A stretch of 64,000 nt of DNA from CAZDWZ01 sp964509425 (GTDB lineage Bacteria; Bdellovibrionota_C; UBA2361; SZUA-149; CAZDWZ01), in assembly GCA_964509425.1 (NCBI GenBank), contig CAZDWZ010000006.1, positions 124,001-188,000 on the forward strand, read 5' to 3'. Positions 44,549 through 52,621 of the stretch are shown piece by piece; the stretch's first letter is position 1; every line of letters starts with the position of its first letter. The notes under the pieces were generated by a model. The model had not been told where the DNA came from and made no database searches. It was given only the letters and a program-made list of their open reading frames with translations. A program made the position numbers and the translations under genes.

Positions 44549-45436
44549 TCAGGAGGCCGCACTGATCTGTTCGTTCTCGAGGAGAACACCGACCTCATCG
44601 GACACTTCTTCAAGCTCCTTGTCGATTCGTTTGAGAATGGCGACGATCATCACGCTTACAATAACGAGAAGGTACCAAGAGCTCATCAGCTGAAGGCGGA
44701 CGATTGACCATTGCACGTTCTGATGCGGGTATCGCCACGCGGCGAGAAATGTTCCGATGTTCTCGCCGAGCCAGATAAAAAATGCGATGAGAAAGAAGGC
44801 GAGCACCATCGGCATCTGACGTCTCACGCCGTTTGTTTCGAAGCTCACCCATGTTCGCCAGAAAAATCCGATGAGAAAAGGAATAATTAACGTCCTCCCG
44901 TCTGGGATATAACGGTTCGTATAAAAATTTCCGTAGATGACAATCGCAAACAAAATACTCTGCCCAAGAGTCGGCCAATGAACCATCTTGAGATCGAAGT
45001 ACCGCCAAGCTTGGCAGATATAGCTTGCAACACTCGCATACATGAATCCGCTGTAGAGCGGTACGCCGAGCACTTTTGTGTATGCAAAATCAGGGTATGC
45101 CCATGAGCCGTGTGCGACCTTAAACATCTCCATGGAAACGCCGAGAAAGTGGAAGAAACAGATGACCGCAAGCTCCTTCTTGGTCTCGAGCCCGGAGCGA
45201 TACATCACGTACTGCATTAACAAGCAGGCAATCAGCAGGAAATCGTAGCGGGGAACGAAGGGGATATAGACCCACTTTGTAAGTGCGAGCATCCCGAAGA
45301 TGAAAACCGGGAAGACACAGGAGATCGCTTCTTTGTAGCCGAAGGCGAAAAATTCACGGAGAAAGGAAAGTATTGGGGAGTCGCTCGCTCGGCGCATCAA
45401 AAACAGAAGAACGCTCTCGTGAAACTGACGCACCAT
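44549..45436 (-). CDS. DUF817 integral membrane protein (YoaT family)
   Basis: The 295-residue product is a membrane protein with about eight hydrophobic segments and matches DUF817: FFAFGYKEAISCVFPVFIF, VMYRSGLETKKELAVIC, GSWAYPDFAYTKVLGVPLYSGF split over two adjacent stretches, and YIPDGRTLIIPFLIG. The family's function is unknown. It ends with an acidic tail (KELEEVSDEVGVLLENEQ). It lies alone on the minus strand, downstream of the VCBS gene at 45568. Confidence 0.88.
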   Translation of the reverse strand: MVRQFHESVLLFLMRRASDSPILSFLREFFAFGYKEAISCVFPVFIFGMLALTKWVYIPFVPRYDFLLIACLLMQYVMYRSGLETKKELAVICFFHFLGVSMEMFKVAHGSWAYPDFAYTKVLGVPLYSGFMYASVASYICQAWRYFDLKMVHWPTLGQSILFAIVIYGNFYTNRYIPDGRTLIIPFLIGFFWRTWVSFETNGVRRQMPMVLAFFLIAFFIWLGENIGTFLAAWRYPHQNVQWSIVRLQLMSSWYLLVIVSVMIVAILKRIDKELEEVSDEVGVLLENEQISAAS

Positions 45437-45567
45437 GAAACAAAAATCGGCTAAAAAGGCTTCCCGCTTGAGCTTAATCGGACGACCTTATTAGCCTTTT
45501 ATTTCGCAGTTACCTTGAAAATTCCGTGAAAAAACAGCTAAAAATTTCTAGGACAGCTGAGTCGAGG

Positions 45568-47520
45568 TTATTTGACGGTGCATTTACCGTGCGGATCGGT
45601 AGAGTCAAGCGGACCCGCACAATCAGGAAACATTCGCACCGGCTCGAGCCTCCCGTCTCCCCTCCGCTTGAGAAATCTAGAGAACCTAAAGTTGCTGCAG
45701 GAATCCGGCGCCACAGTGGTGAGCACAGCATTCATGTCCCGACCTATACAGGAGTCTGGATCCCATTTTTCGTAATCAACACGTCCAATCCCCGCGCGCA
45801 CCGCTTCAGGCACGGCGGTGCGAGGAATGTTATTCTCTTGGCTCCGCACCGACGCGCCCATACCCCAATAATCACCTGGTATCGCCGACCCGAGCGAATA
45901 GAGCTTTGAATTTATCTCTGCGCAGCGAAGCTCATATCTCTTCGCGCCTGAAGAAAGCTCGACCGCATTCCGCCCCCCGGTGACAATCATCCCCTGCGGA
46001 CACGAAGTTGAGTGATAGCTTATCTTCCCGGTAAGCATGTCATGAGAAGGCAGCCGACAGCAGAGCGCGCTGAACGGCACGGTGTCGCCAGATTTCGCGC
46101 TGTTTCCCGGATCGTCAAACGCAAACACGGCCGAATGCTCTGGACACAAGCCGCTGACCATTCCCCATCTCTCAAAAGGAATCGACTCTCGAAGGTTATA
46201 CCCGTTACACGTGTACGGACCTGGGAAACGATTCGAGAAACCGGCGCCATTGGACGCCTGCGGAGTGCCAAAGAGTCTCTCCGGAAAAATGAATCGGAGC
46301 GATCGCTGCTTCCCTTTTATGATTCTCGTGATCTCATATCCGTCACGCACAGCGGTCGAATCAACTCTCGCGACCACCCGCTGTCCAAGGGCTCCGGCCA
46401 ATTCCGCTCGGCCATCCTCGGCAGTCCGCACAGCTGCATTCGCATCGACCTGAATACGAACATCATGGAGCGGACGAATCGTAGAGACGGAGTAAATTTC
46501 GATACTGCGAGAACCCGCTTGAAAAACCAGCAGCTCATCTGAGCCGTCACCGTCGGTATCGAGAGCGACGAATTCCTCTCCCTGCGCGGGATGTGTGATT
46601 CCCATTGTGGAACGCTCCACAGCAAATTCCCCTTCTCCGTTTGCTATCCACCACCCCCAGTTTCTTCCGCCGTAGGCCAGCACGTCGGTCAGCCCATCAC
46701 CGTTGAAGTCACCGAGAGTCGATGGCACCCAAGACTGACGGGCAGGAAACTGACTCCACTCATTCGCCTGTAACAAGCGGTCAACTCTCCTTGAAACGAT
46801 TCGGCCGTTCTTCGAATCACCGAGCAACGCTCGATCAGGGCCTTTCGAATCAATCGACGCCGACGCGAGAAGCAAAAGCCCGGGTCGTGAGCCCTGCCCG
46901 TAGGCTCCATGAAACTGAAGATCGCCCTGCGTGAGATAGGTCTCGATGAACTGCAGGCTCATATCTTGATAGTCTGCGGGCTTGTCGGAGCGAATGAAAA
47001 TATCATCGCGATGCCCGTCGCCCTCAAAGTCACCAGCGACAAATTGGAAAGGAGCGAGTTTCTCCGAATCAATGATGATCCTCTGCCGTTTGAAGCTTCT
47101 CTCAGGTCCGGCAAGAAACAGGTTCCATGATTTTGATTTCTCCTCAAAGGTTAAAATATCGTCTCTTCCGTCGCGATTAAAATCGGACACCGCGGTTCGA
47201 AATGTTTTGGTAAGGGATTCAATTCCAGTCCAAAGCTCCGAGATCCAGCGATCCGCTTCTCCGCTCGAAAATACCGCGCTCGCCCCTTTGGGCTGCACAC
47301 AGAGGATGGAATCTCGCTTCTGTCCACCGAAATCTCCCGTCAGAATCAGTTCACAAACGAGGTCCTCTGGGAGATGGGCCTTGCGGGCCTCGAAACGGGG
47401 CGCTGACGATTCGGCGAAAGCTTTGACTTCAATCGTTTCCGCAAGAGCTGCGGAAGCGGCGACGATCCCCAAAACCAGAAAAACACGAACAAAATTCCGG
47501 TAAGTTTTTCGTAAGCTCAT
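45568..47520 (-). CDS. Secreted VCBS/FG-GAP repeat protein with Cys-rich C-terminus, paralogue A
   Basis: The 650-residue product has a signal peptide (VFLVLGIVAASAALA). Its N-terminal half is a predicted beta-propeller of VCBS/FG-GAP repeats with calcium motifs: VSDFNRDGRDDILTF, AGDFEGDGHRDDIFI, LGDFNGDGLTDVLAYGG and ALDTDGDGSDELLVF. The C-terminal 220 residues are Cys-rich (CCRLPSHDMLTG, TSCPQGMIVTGGR, CSNFRFSRFLKR, CAGPLDSTDPHGKC) and match the end of the product at 57880-60018. The Cys-rich part is unassigned. It is probably exported and disulfide-bonded in the envelope or outside. Confidence 0.85.
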   Translation of the reverse strand: MSLRKTYRNFVRVFLVLGIVAASAALAETIEVKAFAESSAPRFEARKAHLPEDLVCELILTGDFGGQKRDSILCVQPKGASAVFSSGEADRWISELWTGIESLTKTFRTAVSDFNRDGRDDILTFEEKSKSWNLFLAGPERSFKRQRIIIDSEKLAPFQFVAGDFEGDGHRDDIFIRSDKPADYQDMSLQFIETYLTQGDLQFHGAYGQGSRPGLLLLASASIDSKGPDRALLGDSKNGRIVSRRVDRLLQANEWSQFPARQSWVPSTLGDFNGDGLTDVLAYGGRNWGWWIANGEGEFAVERSTMGITHPAQGEEFVALDTDGDGSDELLVFQAGSRSIEIYSVSTIRPLHDVRIQVDANAAVRTAEDGRAELAGALGQRVVARVDSTAVRDGYEITRIIKGKQRSLRFIFPERLFGTPQASNGAGFSNRFPGPYTCNGYNLRESIPFERWGMVSGLCPEHSAVFAFDDPGNSAKSGDTVPFSALCCRLPSHDMLTGKISYHSTSCPQGMIVTGGRNAVELSSGAKRYELRCAEINSKLYSLGSAIPGDYWGMGASVRSQENNIPRTAVPEAVRAGIGRVDYEKWDPDSCIGRDMNAVLTTVAPDSCSNFRFSRFLKRRGDGRLEPVRMFPDCAGPLDSTDPHGKCTVK

Positions 47521-47905
47521 AGTCCGGCCCTCGTCCGCTGCCCCCGAAATAACTCTTCAGCGAGGGATGACGGACAACGTTGCCCTCTCTCAGCAGCGAA
47601 CGGTTCAAGGAAATTATCAATCATTCTCAAAGAGGATTTATGATCGCGTCGATTCGAAGAATATTCCAACTCAAGAGAACCGGGTACTTTATCGAATATC
47701 AGCGGCCGGGCAGCAAGACGAATCAAGTTGAAGTTCAGACAATCTCCGGGTTTCGGCTTGAGCAGCAGGGGTGGATCAGCCTTGAGCGCCGCGCTCGTGA
47801 GCGAGAATTCTCGCAGAAGGACCACAAGGCGAGTATACGCGAAATTCTTCACTCGCCTTGGACGACGGTTGGTATCACGTCATCACGAGGGAGGGTTTAA
47901 CTGCT
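47521..47905. other. Intergenic region before truncated IS element
   Basis: No convincing gene. The left terminal inverted repeat of the IS3-family remnant should be within the last 150 bases, but I could not identify it without its right partner. Confidence 0.35.
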
Positions 47906-48175
47906 ATGAATTCCCGTCAAAAATTTTCAGACGCAGACGTCGCGTCGATGCTTTCCCTCATCGATAACGGAACTGAGCGTGAGGAAGTTGCAAAACAAAC
48001 GGGCGCAAGCATTTCGTCTTTGTACGATTGGCAGCAACGTTTTCAAGGCCTCGAGCCCGCGGGAATTCTCCGCTGCCGCAGGATGGAGCAGAAGATCAAT
48101 TCGCTTAAAAAAGATGTCGAACGACTGAAGCTCGAACGCGCCGCACTAAGAGGAATCTTGGAAAAAAAAAGTTGA
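47906..48175 (+). CDS. IS3-family OrfA
   Basis: The 89-residue product has the HTH_Tnp_1 pattern (KFSDADVASMLSLIDNG, VAKQTGASISSLYDWQQ) followed by a coiled coil (MEQKINSLKKDVERLKLERAAL split as a heptad-rich helix). In IS3 elements OrfA binds terminal repeats and is fused to OrfB by -1 frameshifting. The run of A residues at the end of this gene fits that mechanism. It appears intact, though OrfB is not. Confidence 0.85.
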   Translation: MNSRQKFSDADVASMLSLIDNGTEREEVAKQTGASISSLYDWQQRFQGLEPAGILRCRRMEQKINSLKKDVERLKLERAALRGILEKKS

Positions 48176-48492
48176 AAAAATCAGAGCTGCTGGCGATAGC
48201 CGGCACGCTCCGGTCCGAGCATAAACTTTCGTCCTATCAAGCTGCTGATCTCCTCGGTCTCACGAAATCGCAACTCTTCTACAAAAGCCGGAAGGATCCG
48301 CAGACGGAACTTCGAAAACGTCTTCACGAGTTGGCGGAGATTTATCCAAAATACGGCTACATGAAGCTTCACCAACTTCTCCGCGAAGAGGGCTGGTTAA
48401 TCAACAAGAAGAGAGTATTTCGGCTCTATTCTGAAGAGGGGTTGAGTCAACGCCGGAGTGAAATGGCAAAAACTGATGCAGGTGACGCATGA
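48172..48492 (+). pseudogene. IS3-family OrfB, N-terminal fragment
   Basis: Only about 106 codons remain. They contain the HTH_21 region (RLHELAEIYPKYGYMKLHQLL is its core, in two adjoining parts, then EEGWLINKKRVFRLYSEEGL). The reading stops at 48492 before any of the Asp, Asp, Glu motifs of the transposase core; full OrfB is near 280 residues. The fragment is in the -1 frame relative to OrfA. The element should be immobile unless complemented in trans. Confidence 0.85.
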
Positions 48493-48610
48493 TTCTCACC
48501 AGCAAATGGACCGCTCCGCGATTGGGGGTTGTTCCGAGTCAACTCCTCGATGTGTGGACAGAATGTGAGGGGTGAGAACGCGGCTGCGGTGCAGCGTCCT
48601 CGGGGTTTGC

Positions 48611-48943
48611 TCAGGCTTTCACGGGCGGTTCAACGCTAACGCAGTATCCGAAGATCTGCTTTCGCGCCACCCAGCCGTCTTCACGTCCGCGGGTCGTCTG
48701 GATGAGAACTTTGTCGCCGTCGATCCTGGCGATTTGGTGCAGGCAGTGCCGGCCGCATCCGAGTTCGCAGAGGACGACCATACCGATGACGAACGGCGTC
48801 CCGGCTTCAACAGGCATCACCTTCACGGTGCTGCCGTCCGGGATCAAATACTTCATGGACTCACCGGAGGCGGTGAAGATGACCGGTGAACCGGTCTGGA
48901 GAGCGGCGATGTGATCAGCCGCCCAATTTGTCGCGAGAGCCAC
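48611..48943 (-). CDS. S24/S26-like peptidase-fold protein (insert-like)
   Basis: The 110-residue product from GTG 48943 contains TASGESMKYLIPDGSTVKV (SGxSM, serine-nucleophile motif of LexA/signal-peptidase folds), VIGMVVLCELG, CLHQIARIDGDKVLI (where S26 enzymes have HRI) and WVARKQIFGYCVSV (the closing D..V....i.G.V block). The general fold assignment rests on this motif order. I see no clear catalytic Lys, so it may be inactive or a processing-free regulator. AAGGGG precedes the GTG. GGCACC upstream can pair with GGTGCC across this site, which would hide the ribosome-binding site. Confidence 0.5.
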   Translation of the reverse strand: MALATNWAADHIAALQTGSPVIFTASGESMKYLIPDGSTVKVMPVEAGTPFVIGMVVLCELGCGRHCLHQIARIDGDKVLIQTTRGREDGWVARKQIFGYCVSVEPPVKA

Positions 48944-49422
48944 GAGGCACCCCTTGTAGAACCTGGGAGAATTGGGTGCCGGGGGATCCCGGACCCTCCT
49001 TGTATTGAAAACGCTAAAGGCATACGCAGCCGAGTTTTCATAAAGGCGCACCGCAGACTGAAGAGGCCATCACTGCGAAAGATCAGAAATCGCAACGAAA
49101 CTGCAAACAAAAGCAGTGAAAGAAATATCGCGGAAGAAAATCGAGCGGGCGCGCCAAAAGAAAGAGTCGAATAAATGGGAACGGGGAACTATGGCGAGGA
49201 ATTGAGGTTTGTACCTTCTGGACCAAAACGCGGCTGACTCCAAAGGAAGCCAAGACGCGATTTTAGTAGAAAAGTATACAGGCCACTTCTACTCAGTATG
49301 TAAGTTGTTCGATTTTAAGACTTTTCCGATAAGAAAGAAGCCGATCCGAACACTTGTTTTTTATCGAGAGATCAACGACCTGAGACGAGAGTAACGGCGG
49401 ACTTCCGTTCAGTCAAGAGTTG
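48944..49422. other. Intergenic region
   Basis: The first 60 bases are the GC-rich leader of the gene at 48611, with a CCGGG-ATCC-CCCGG hairpin (about 48983-48996). The rest is A-rich and holds no convincing gene. Confidence 0.4.
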
Positions 49423-50046
49423 TCAATTGAGAATACTTTCCAGGCACTGCAACGAGGCGGCGTCGGACAAAAGAACATGGTTGTTCCAGAGGATAAAGAC
49501 CATGCTGAAGAAAAACGAACCGTAGAGCGCGATGAGGACAAACTTCCCGCGTGGCTTCTCGGTCCGCTCAAGAGCGCGGGCAGCATAGAATGTTCTGACC
49601 TTGTTGAGGGAGAGCGGAAGAACAACCAGAACAAGAACGAGAAGACCAAAGATACCCTTCTCCGCGAGACTGCCTGGAAGGAGCAAGGCACTCGTGAGGG
49701 CAACCGCCCAAACGGCGAGCGCATGGTTTCGCGCCCACCCTCGACCGAGGAGAAGAAAGAACGCCGTCAGTACGAAAACAGCGGCAAAGACTCCTGAAAG
49801 CGCGAGTTGAGCAGAACGTAGCACAGAATACGATAGTGATACTCCGCTGCAGAATGGCGAGAGAGTTGATCGGTCCACGGACATGAGTTGACTGAATTCG
49901 TTCGACATCGCCCAAACGAGCTGAGCAAGAAAAATGCCGGTCAAGAGCGTAAAAAACGAAGTGACGAAAGCCGGAATCGGAGGCACGATCCAGCTTCCCC
50001 TCAGCGACTGCTTTTCCGCCTCCTCGTCCGCTTTGCCGGTATCCAC
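49423..50046 (-). CDS. Hypothetical membrane protein, about five spans
   Basis: The 207-residue product has hydrophobic segments at about 25-46, 76-99, 107-121, 129-147 and 176-192 (for example FVTSFFTLLTGIFLAQLVW and GIFGLLVLVLVVLPLSL) and a short acidic N-terminus (DTGKADEEAEKQSL). No family recognised. It begins 33 bases after the bacillithiol transferase-like gene on the same strand, so the two are likely co-transcribed. Confidence 0.65.
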   Translation of the reverse strand: MDTGKADEEAEKQSLRGSWIVPPIPAFVTSFFTLLTGIFLAQLVWAMSNEFSQLMSVDRSTLSPFCSGVSLSYSVLRSAQLALSGVFAAVFVLTAFFLLLGRGWARNHALAVWAVALTSALLLPGSLAEKGIFGLLVLVLVVLPLSLNKVRTFYAARALERTEKPRGKFVLIALYGSFFFSMVFILWNNHVLLSDAASLQCLESILN

Positions 50047-50079
50047 GAAACTTCCTCTTTTGGCGTTTTCTCCGCCCTC

Positions 50080-50616
50080 TCAGCGCCAACCCATCCGCTC
50101 TCGTGCGGAGATGATGTGCGCGACGTGATGTCGCCCGTGCCACGAATAGAGAGCCAATAAATCATCTGCAGTAAGATTCCCCCGCTCCGGATGCTTCACG
50201 CTTCGCTTGAAGGCGTCTTCGGGAAGAAGTTCGGCGAGCTGCATCCAGCGAGTATGAATTGCAGAGAGCAACGTCAGGGAGACCTCCGGCGCAAGTGTCG
50301 CCGCGTCCGGCAGCTCCGCCCAGCGATTTTCATCGTAGACCGTAACGGGAGTTCCAGGTTCAGCGACGGCGAATTTAAATCGCGCGTAGGCGATGACATG
50401 ACTGTCGGCGGTGTGATGAACCACCTGTCGTATGGTCCACCCGCCCTCACGATACGGGGTATCAAGCTGATCATCATCGAGACCAGAAACGGCAGCTCGC
50501 ATTTCGGCCGGAGCATCTCTGATGGCCTCCATAAACTTCTTTCGCTGCGCGGCGTCGATGTGCTTGGGAAGCTCTAGTTTCCCGATGGGATATCGTATAT
50601 CAGCTGCGCTGTTCAT
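50080..50616 (-). CDS. DinB/YfiT-family bacillithiol transferase-like protein
   Basis: The 178-residue product matches the YfiT/BstA group of DinB-like proteins: IRYPIGKLELP at the start, PYREGGWTIRQVVHHTADSH (first metal His), AYARFKFAVAEP and a closing LYSWHGRHHVAHI (second and third His). The metal site activates the thiol of bacillithiol for conjugation in BstA. With bshB1 at 14134 this suggests the cell makes bacillithiol. Other metal-dependent hydrolase roles remain possible. Start ATG 50616 follows GAGGT. Confidence 0.88.
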   Translation of the reverse strand: MNSAADIRYPIGKLELPKHIDAAQRKKFMEAIRDAPAEMRAAVSGLDDDQLDTPYREGGWTIRQVVHHTADSHVIAYARFKFAVAEPGTPVTVYDENRWAELPDAATLAPEVSLTLLSAIHTRWMQLAELLPEDAFKRSVKHPERGNLTADDLLALYSWHGRHHVAHIISARERMGWR

Positions 50617-50668
50617 CGTACCTCGACTCTAAAATTTTACTTCAAGAATTCTAAAATTTTATTCGTCC

Positions 50669-51730
50669 CTACTGAACCGGAACAATTTCCTTTCCCTTGA
50701 ACGTGTAGAGATTCTGGCCTACTCCGCGAAAGACGTTGTGCTCATCAAACACGAACTGTATTCCTCCAGCGGTCAGCTTCCCTTCCGCGATCGCCCTCAC
50801 CGGATCGCCACCGGATTTGGTCGCTTCATCAATCAGCAACATCGCAAAATATCCGAGATCGGCGTTCAGCGCAGGTTGCCGCTTATAGCGTTCTTCGAAT
50901 TTGGATGAGAATTCTCGGGTGAGAAATGCTCCCCTGGTCGAAAAGTAAATCTCACCGGGATACACGGACGGATCGAGCTGCCCGTTTCGAACCGCATCTG
51001 AGGCCACTGAATTCGCAAGAAGCACGAGTCCCTTGGTTTGCTGCTCGGCGAGGCGGGTGATGAGTTTCGAGATGCTCACTGGTTGTGCATCGATGTAGAG
51101 AACCTCTGCATTTGACGCTTTTATTTGGGTCGCAATCGTTGCGGCTTCACCCATTTCAAAATCTGCGTATTCAATCTCTTTCACGAGGCTCCGACCGTCT
51201 TTTGAGAAAAGCGATTTCATCTCCTCGGCGAGTGTTTGCGCGAAGCCCGACACAAAGTGCACGATGGCGCCTTTTTTCCAGCCTTTCTGTTTCACGAGAG
51301 GCTCATACACGGTGATGAATTCTCTGAGATCGCCGACAAGCGAGAAGTAATTCGGCGCCGGGACAAAATCCTTATTGTAAAGCGTCTCGCAAGAGAGAAA
51401 CGGGATCTTGTCGCGCTCCACGGTCTTTACGATGGAGTTCGCCCACCAAGTTCCAGTGATGAGCGCTTGTATTCTATTCACCGATTTCAGCTTCTGATAC
51501 GCCGTCGCCGTGGACTTCGGTGAGGATTGGTCGTCTTCCACGAACAATTCTATTCGTTGCCCGCCAGTGTTCAACTGTTCTTCGGCAAGCCGCACCCCTT
51601 CAAGAGACGCCGTGCCGTAGCTCCCGGCAAAACCGGTCAAAGAACCAATGAAACCGACTCTGAGCGGTTCGGCAGAAGCCTGAGCAAATGTAAGACAGCA
51701 AAACAGCAATTGAAAAAAAAGTCGCTTCAT
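50669..51730 (-). CDS. Periplasmic Leu/Ile/Val-type ligand-binding protein
   Basis: The 353-residue product has a signal peptide (FFQLLFCCLTFAQASA) and the two-lobed type I periplasmic-binding fold: LRVGFIGSLTGFAGSYG, EGVRLAEEQLN, ELFVEDDQSSPKSTATAYQKL, ITGTWWANSI and later GEIYFSTRGAF. The ligand may be an amino acid or amide. No ABC permease or ATPase genes accompany it, so it may serve a distant transporter or a sensory role. It starts six bases after the methyltransferase at 51737, hence likely one operon. Confidence 0.85.
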   Translation of the reverse strand: MKRLFFQLLFCCLTFAQASAEPLRVGFIGSLTGFAGSYGTASLEGVRLAEEQLNTGGQRIELFVEDDQSSPKSTATAYQKLKSVNRIQALITGTWWANSIVKTVERDKIPFLSCETLYNKDFVPAPNYFSLVGDLREFITVYEPLVKQKGWKKGAIVHFVSGFAQTLAEEMKSLFSKDGRSLVKEIEYADFEMGEAATIATQIKASNAEVLYIDAQPVSISKLITRLAEQQTKGLVLLANSVASDAVRNGQLDPSVYPGEIYFSTRGAFLTREFSSKFEERYKRQPALNADLGYFAMLLIDEATKSGGDPVRAIAEGKLTAGGIQFVFDEHNVFRGVGQNLYTFKGKEIVPVQ

Positions 51731-51736
51731 CCGCTT

Positions 51737-52510
51737 TTACCTTTGCAAAAGCACTCGCATAAACCCGGGCGCCGGCACTTGAGTGGCGATAATCCTTGTC
51801 GATCGGCTGCCGAGCTTTCGAGCGTATTGTTCAATGAGTGAAGCGCTAATCGGCTTCAGCGTTTTTCGGACTATCGAATAGAGCTCGCGCTTTCGCTTGT
51901 CCCTCGTCACGAGTGAAGTCGACATGATGTCGAGCGCAGCGTTCCTGAGCGGCAGGGGCAGCCATTCGAAGGACTGCTGACCGGTGTGGAGTTCTGTATG
52001 ATGATATCGGTTCGGAAACTCGATGAAGAAAAACCCCCCAGGCCGGAGTACTCGAAAGTGTTCACGGAAGTATTCAAAAGGTTCGGGCGTATGTTCGATG
52101 ACGTGCCCCGAGTAAATAGTTCCAAACTCACCGTCGGAATAAGGAAGCTTTTTCCCGTCGTAAATCGCCACCTCGCAATCTGGATCATCTTCGAGCCGTA
52201 CCCGGCAGATGTCGACAAGTGACTGATGGATCTCGACTCCTGCCGCCGCTTTGAACCCGAATCGTTTAGCGACAACAAACTCCGACCCGGCGCTGCATCC
52301 CGAAATCAAAATGCGGTCCTTCGCGGCTTCGTCGAGCATCGGCACGAAGAACATAAAACGCTCCACGAAGCCGCCTTCGGTGTCGAGGAGCTCATGGATG
52401 TTTTTCTCGAGATTGCGTTGATTCCTGCCGACCAGATGAGCGATCACCATCTCGCGGAGCCGTTCCTCTTTGGTAAGCACCGGGCTTTCGCTTAGGCGGT
52501 TCTCAGACAT
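51737..52510 (-). CDS. Class I SAM-dependent methyltransferase
   Basis: The product has 257 residues from ATG 52510, which is preceded by AAGGAG; ATG 52528 is the alternative. Motif I is ILISGCSAGSEFVVAKRFG, then GVEIHQSLVDICR, AIYDGKKLPYSDGEF and SGHVIEHTPEPFEYF, with LRPGGFFFIEFPN as the post-motif strand. The GCSAG in place of GCGTG is a small departure. The C-terminal 70 residues are basic (KRKRELYSIVRKTLK). Substrate unknown. Confidence 0.85.
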   Translation of the reverse strand: MSENRLSESPVLTKEERLREMVIAHLVGRNQRNLEKNIHELLDTEGGFVERFMFFVPMLDEAAKDRILISGCSAGSEFVVAKRFGFKAAAGVEIHQSLVDICRVRLEDDPDCEVAIYDGKKLPYSDGEFGTIYSGHVIEHTPEPFEYFREHFRVLRPGGFFFIEFPNRYHHTELHTGQQSFEWLPLPLRNAALDIMSTSLVTRDKRKRELYSIVRKTLKPISASLIEQYARKLGSRSTRIIATQVPAPGFMRVLLQR

Positions 52511-52564
52511 AGCGCTCCTTATCGTCATAGCCCCCGATGTAATAAACTTTCAGCCGAAAATAAA

Positions 52565-52601
52565 AAAGGCCGGGGGTCCATTTCTGGACCACCCGGCCTT
52601 T
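52565..52601 (-). terminator. Intrinsic terminator of the OmpA-family gene
   Basis: On the minus strand AAAGGCCGGG-GGTCCA pairs with TGGACC-CCCGGCCTTT and is followed by TTTTATTTTC. This is a classic rho-independent terminator. Confidence 0.85.
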
Positions 52602-52621
52602 CGGAAACACTTGGGAAGCGC

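Larger units (their letters stand above)
47906..48492 (+). mobile_element. Truncated IS3-family insertion sequence
   Basis: An OrfA with helix-turn-helix and leucine zipper is followed in the -1 frame by the N-terminal third of OrfB, after which the catalytic DDE domain is absent. An A-rich slippage site (AAAAAAAAAG at about 48163-48172) joins the frames. The GC-rich gene at 48611-48943 lies 120 bases beyond the break. Confidence 0.8.

Noticed and set aside
48540..48580. TGTGGACAGAATGTGAGGGG as an IS right end
   Set aside because: It resembles some IS terminal repeats, but no matching inverted copy was found on the left side, so it is not called.
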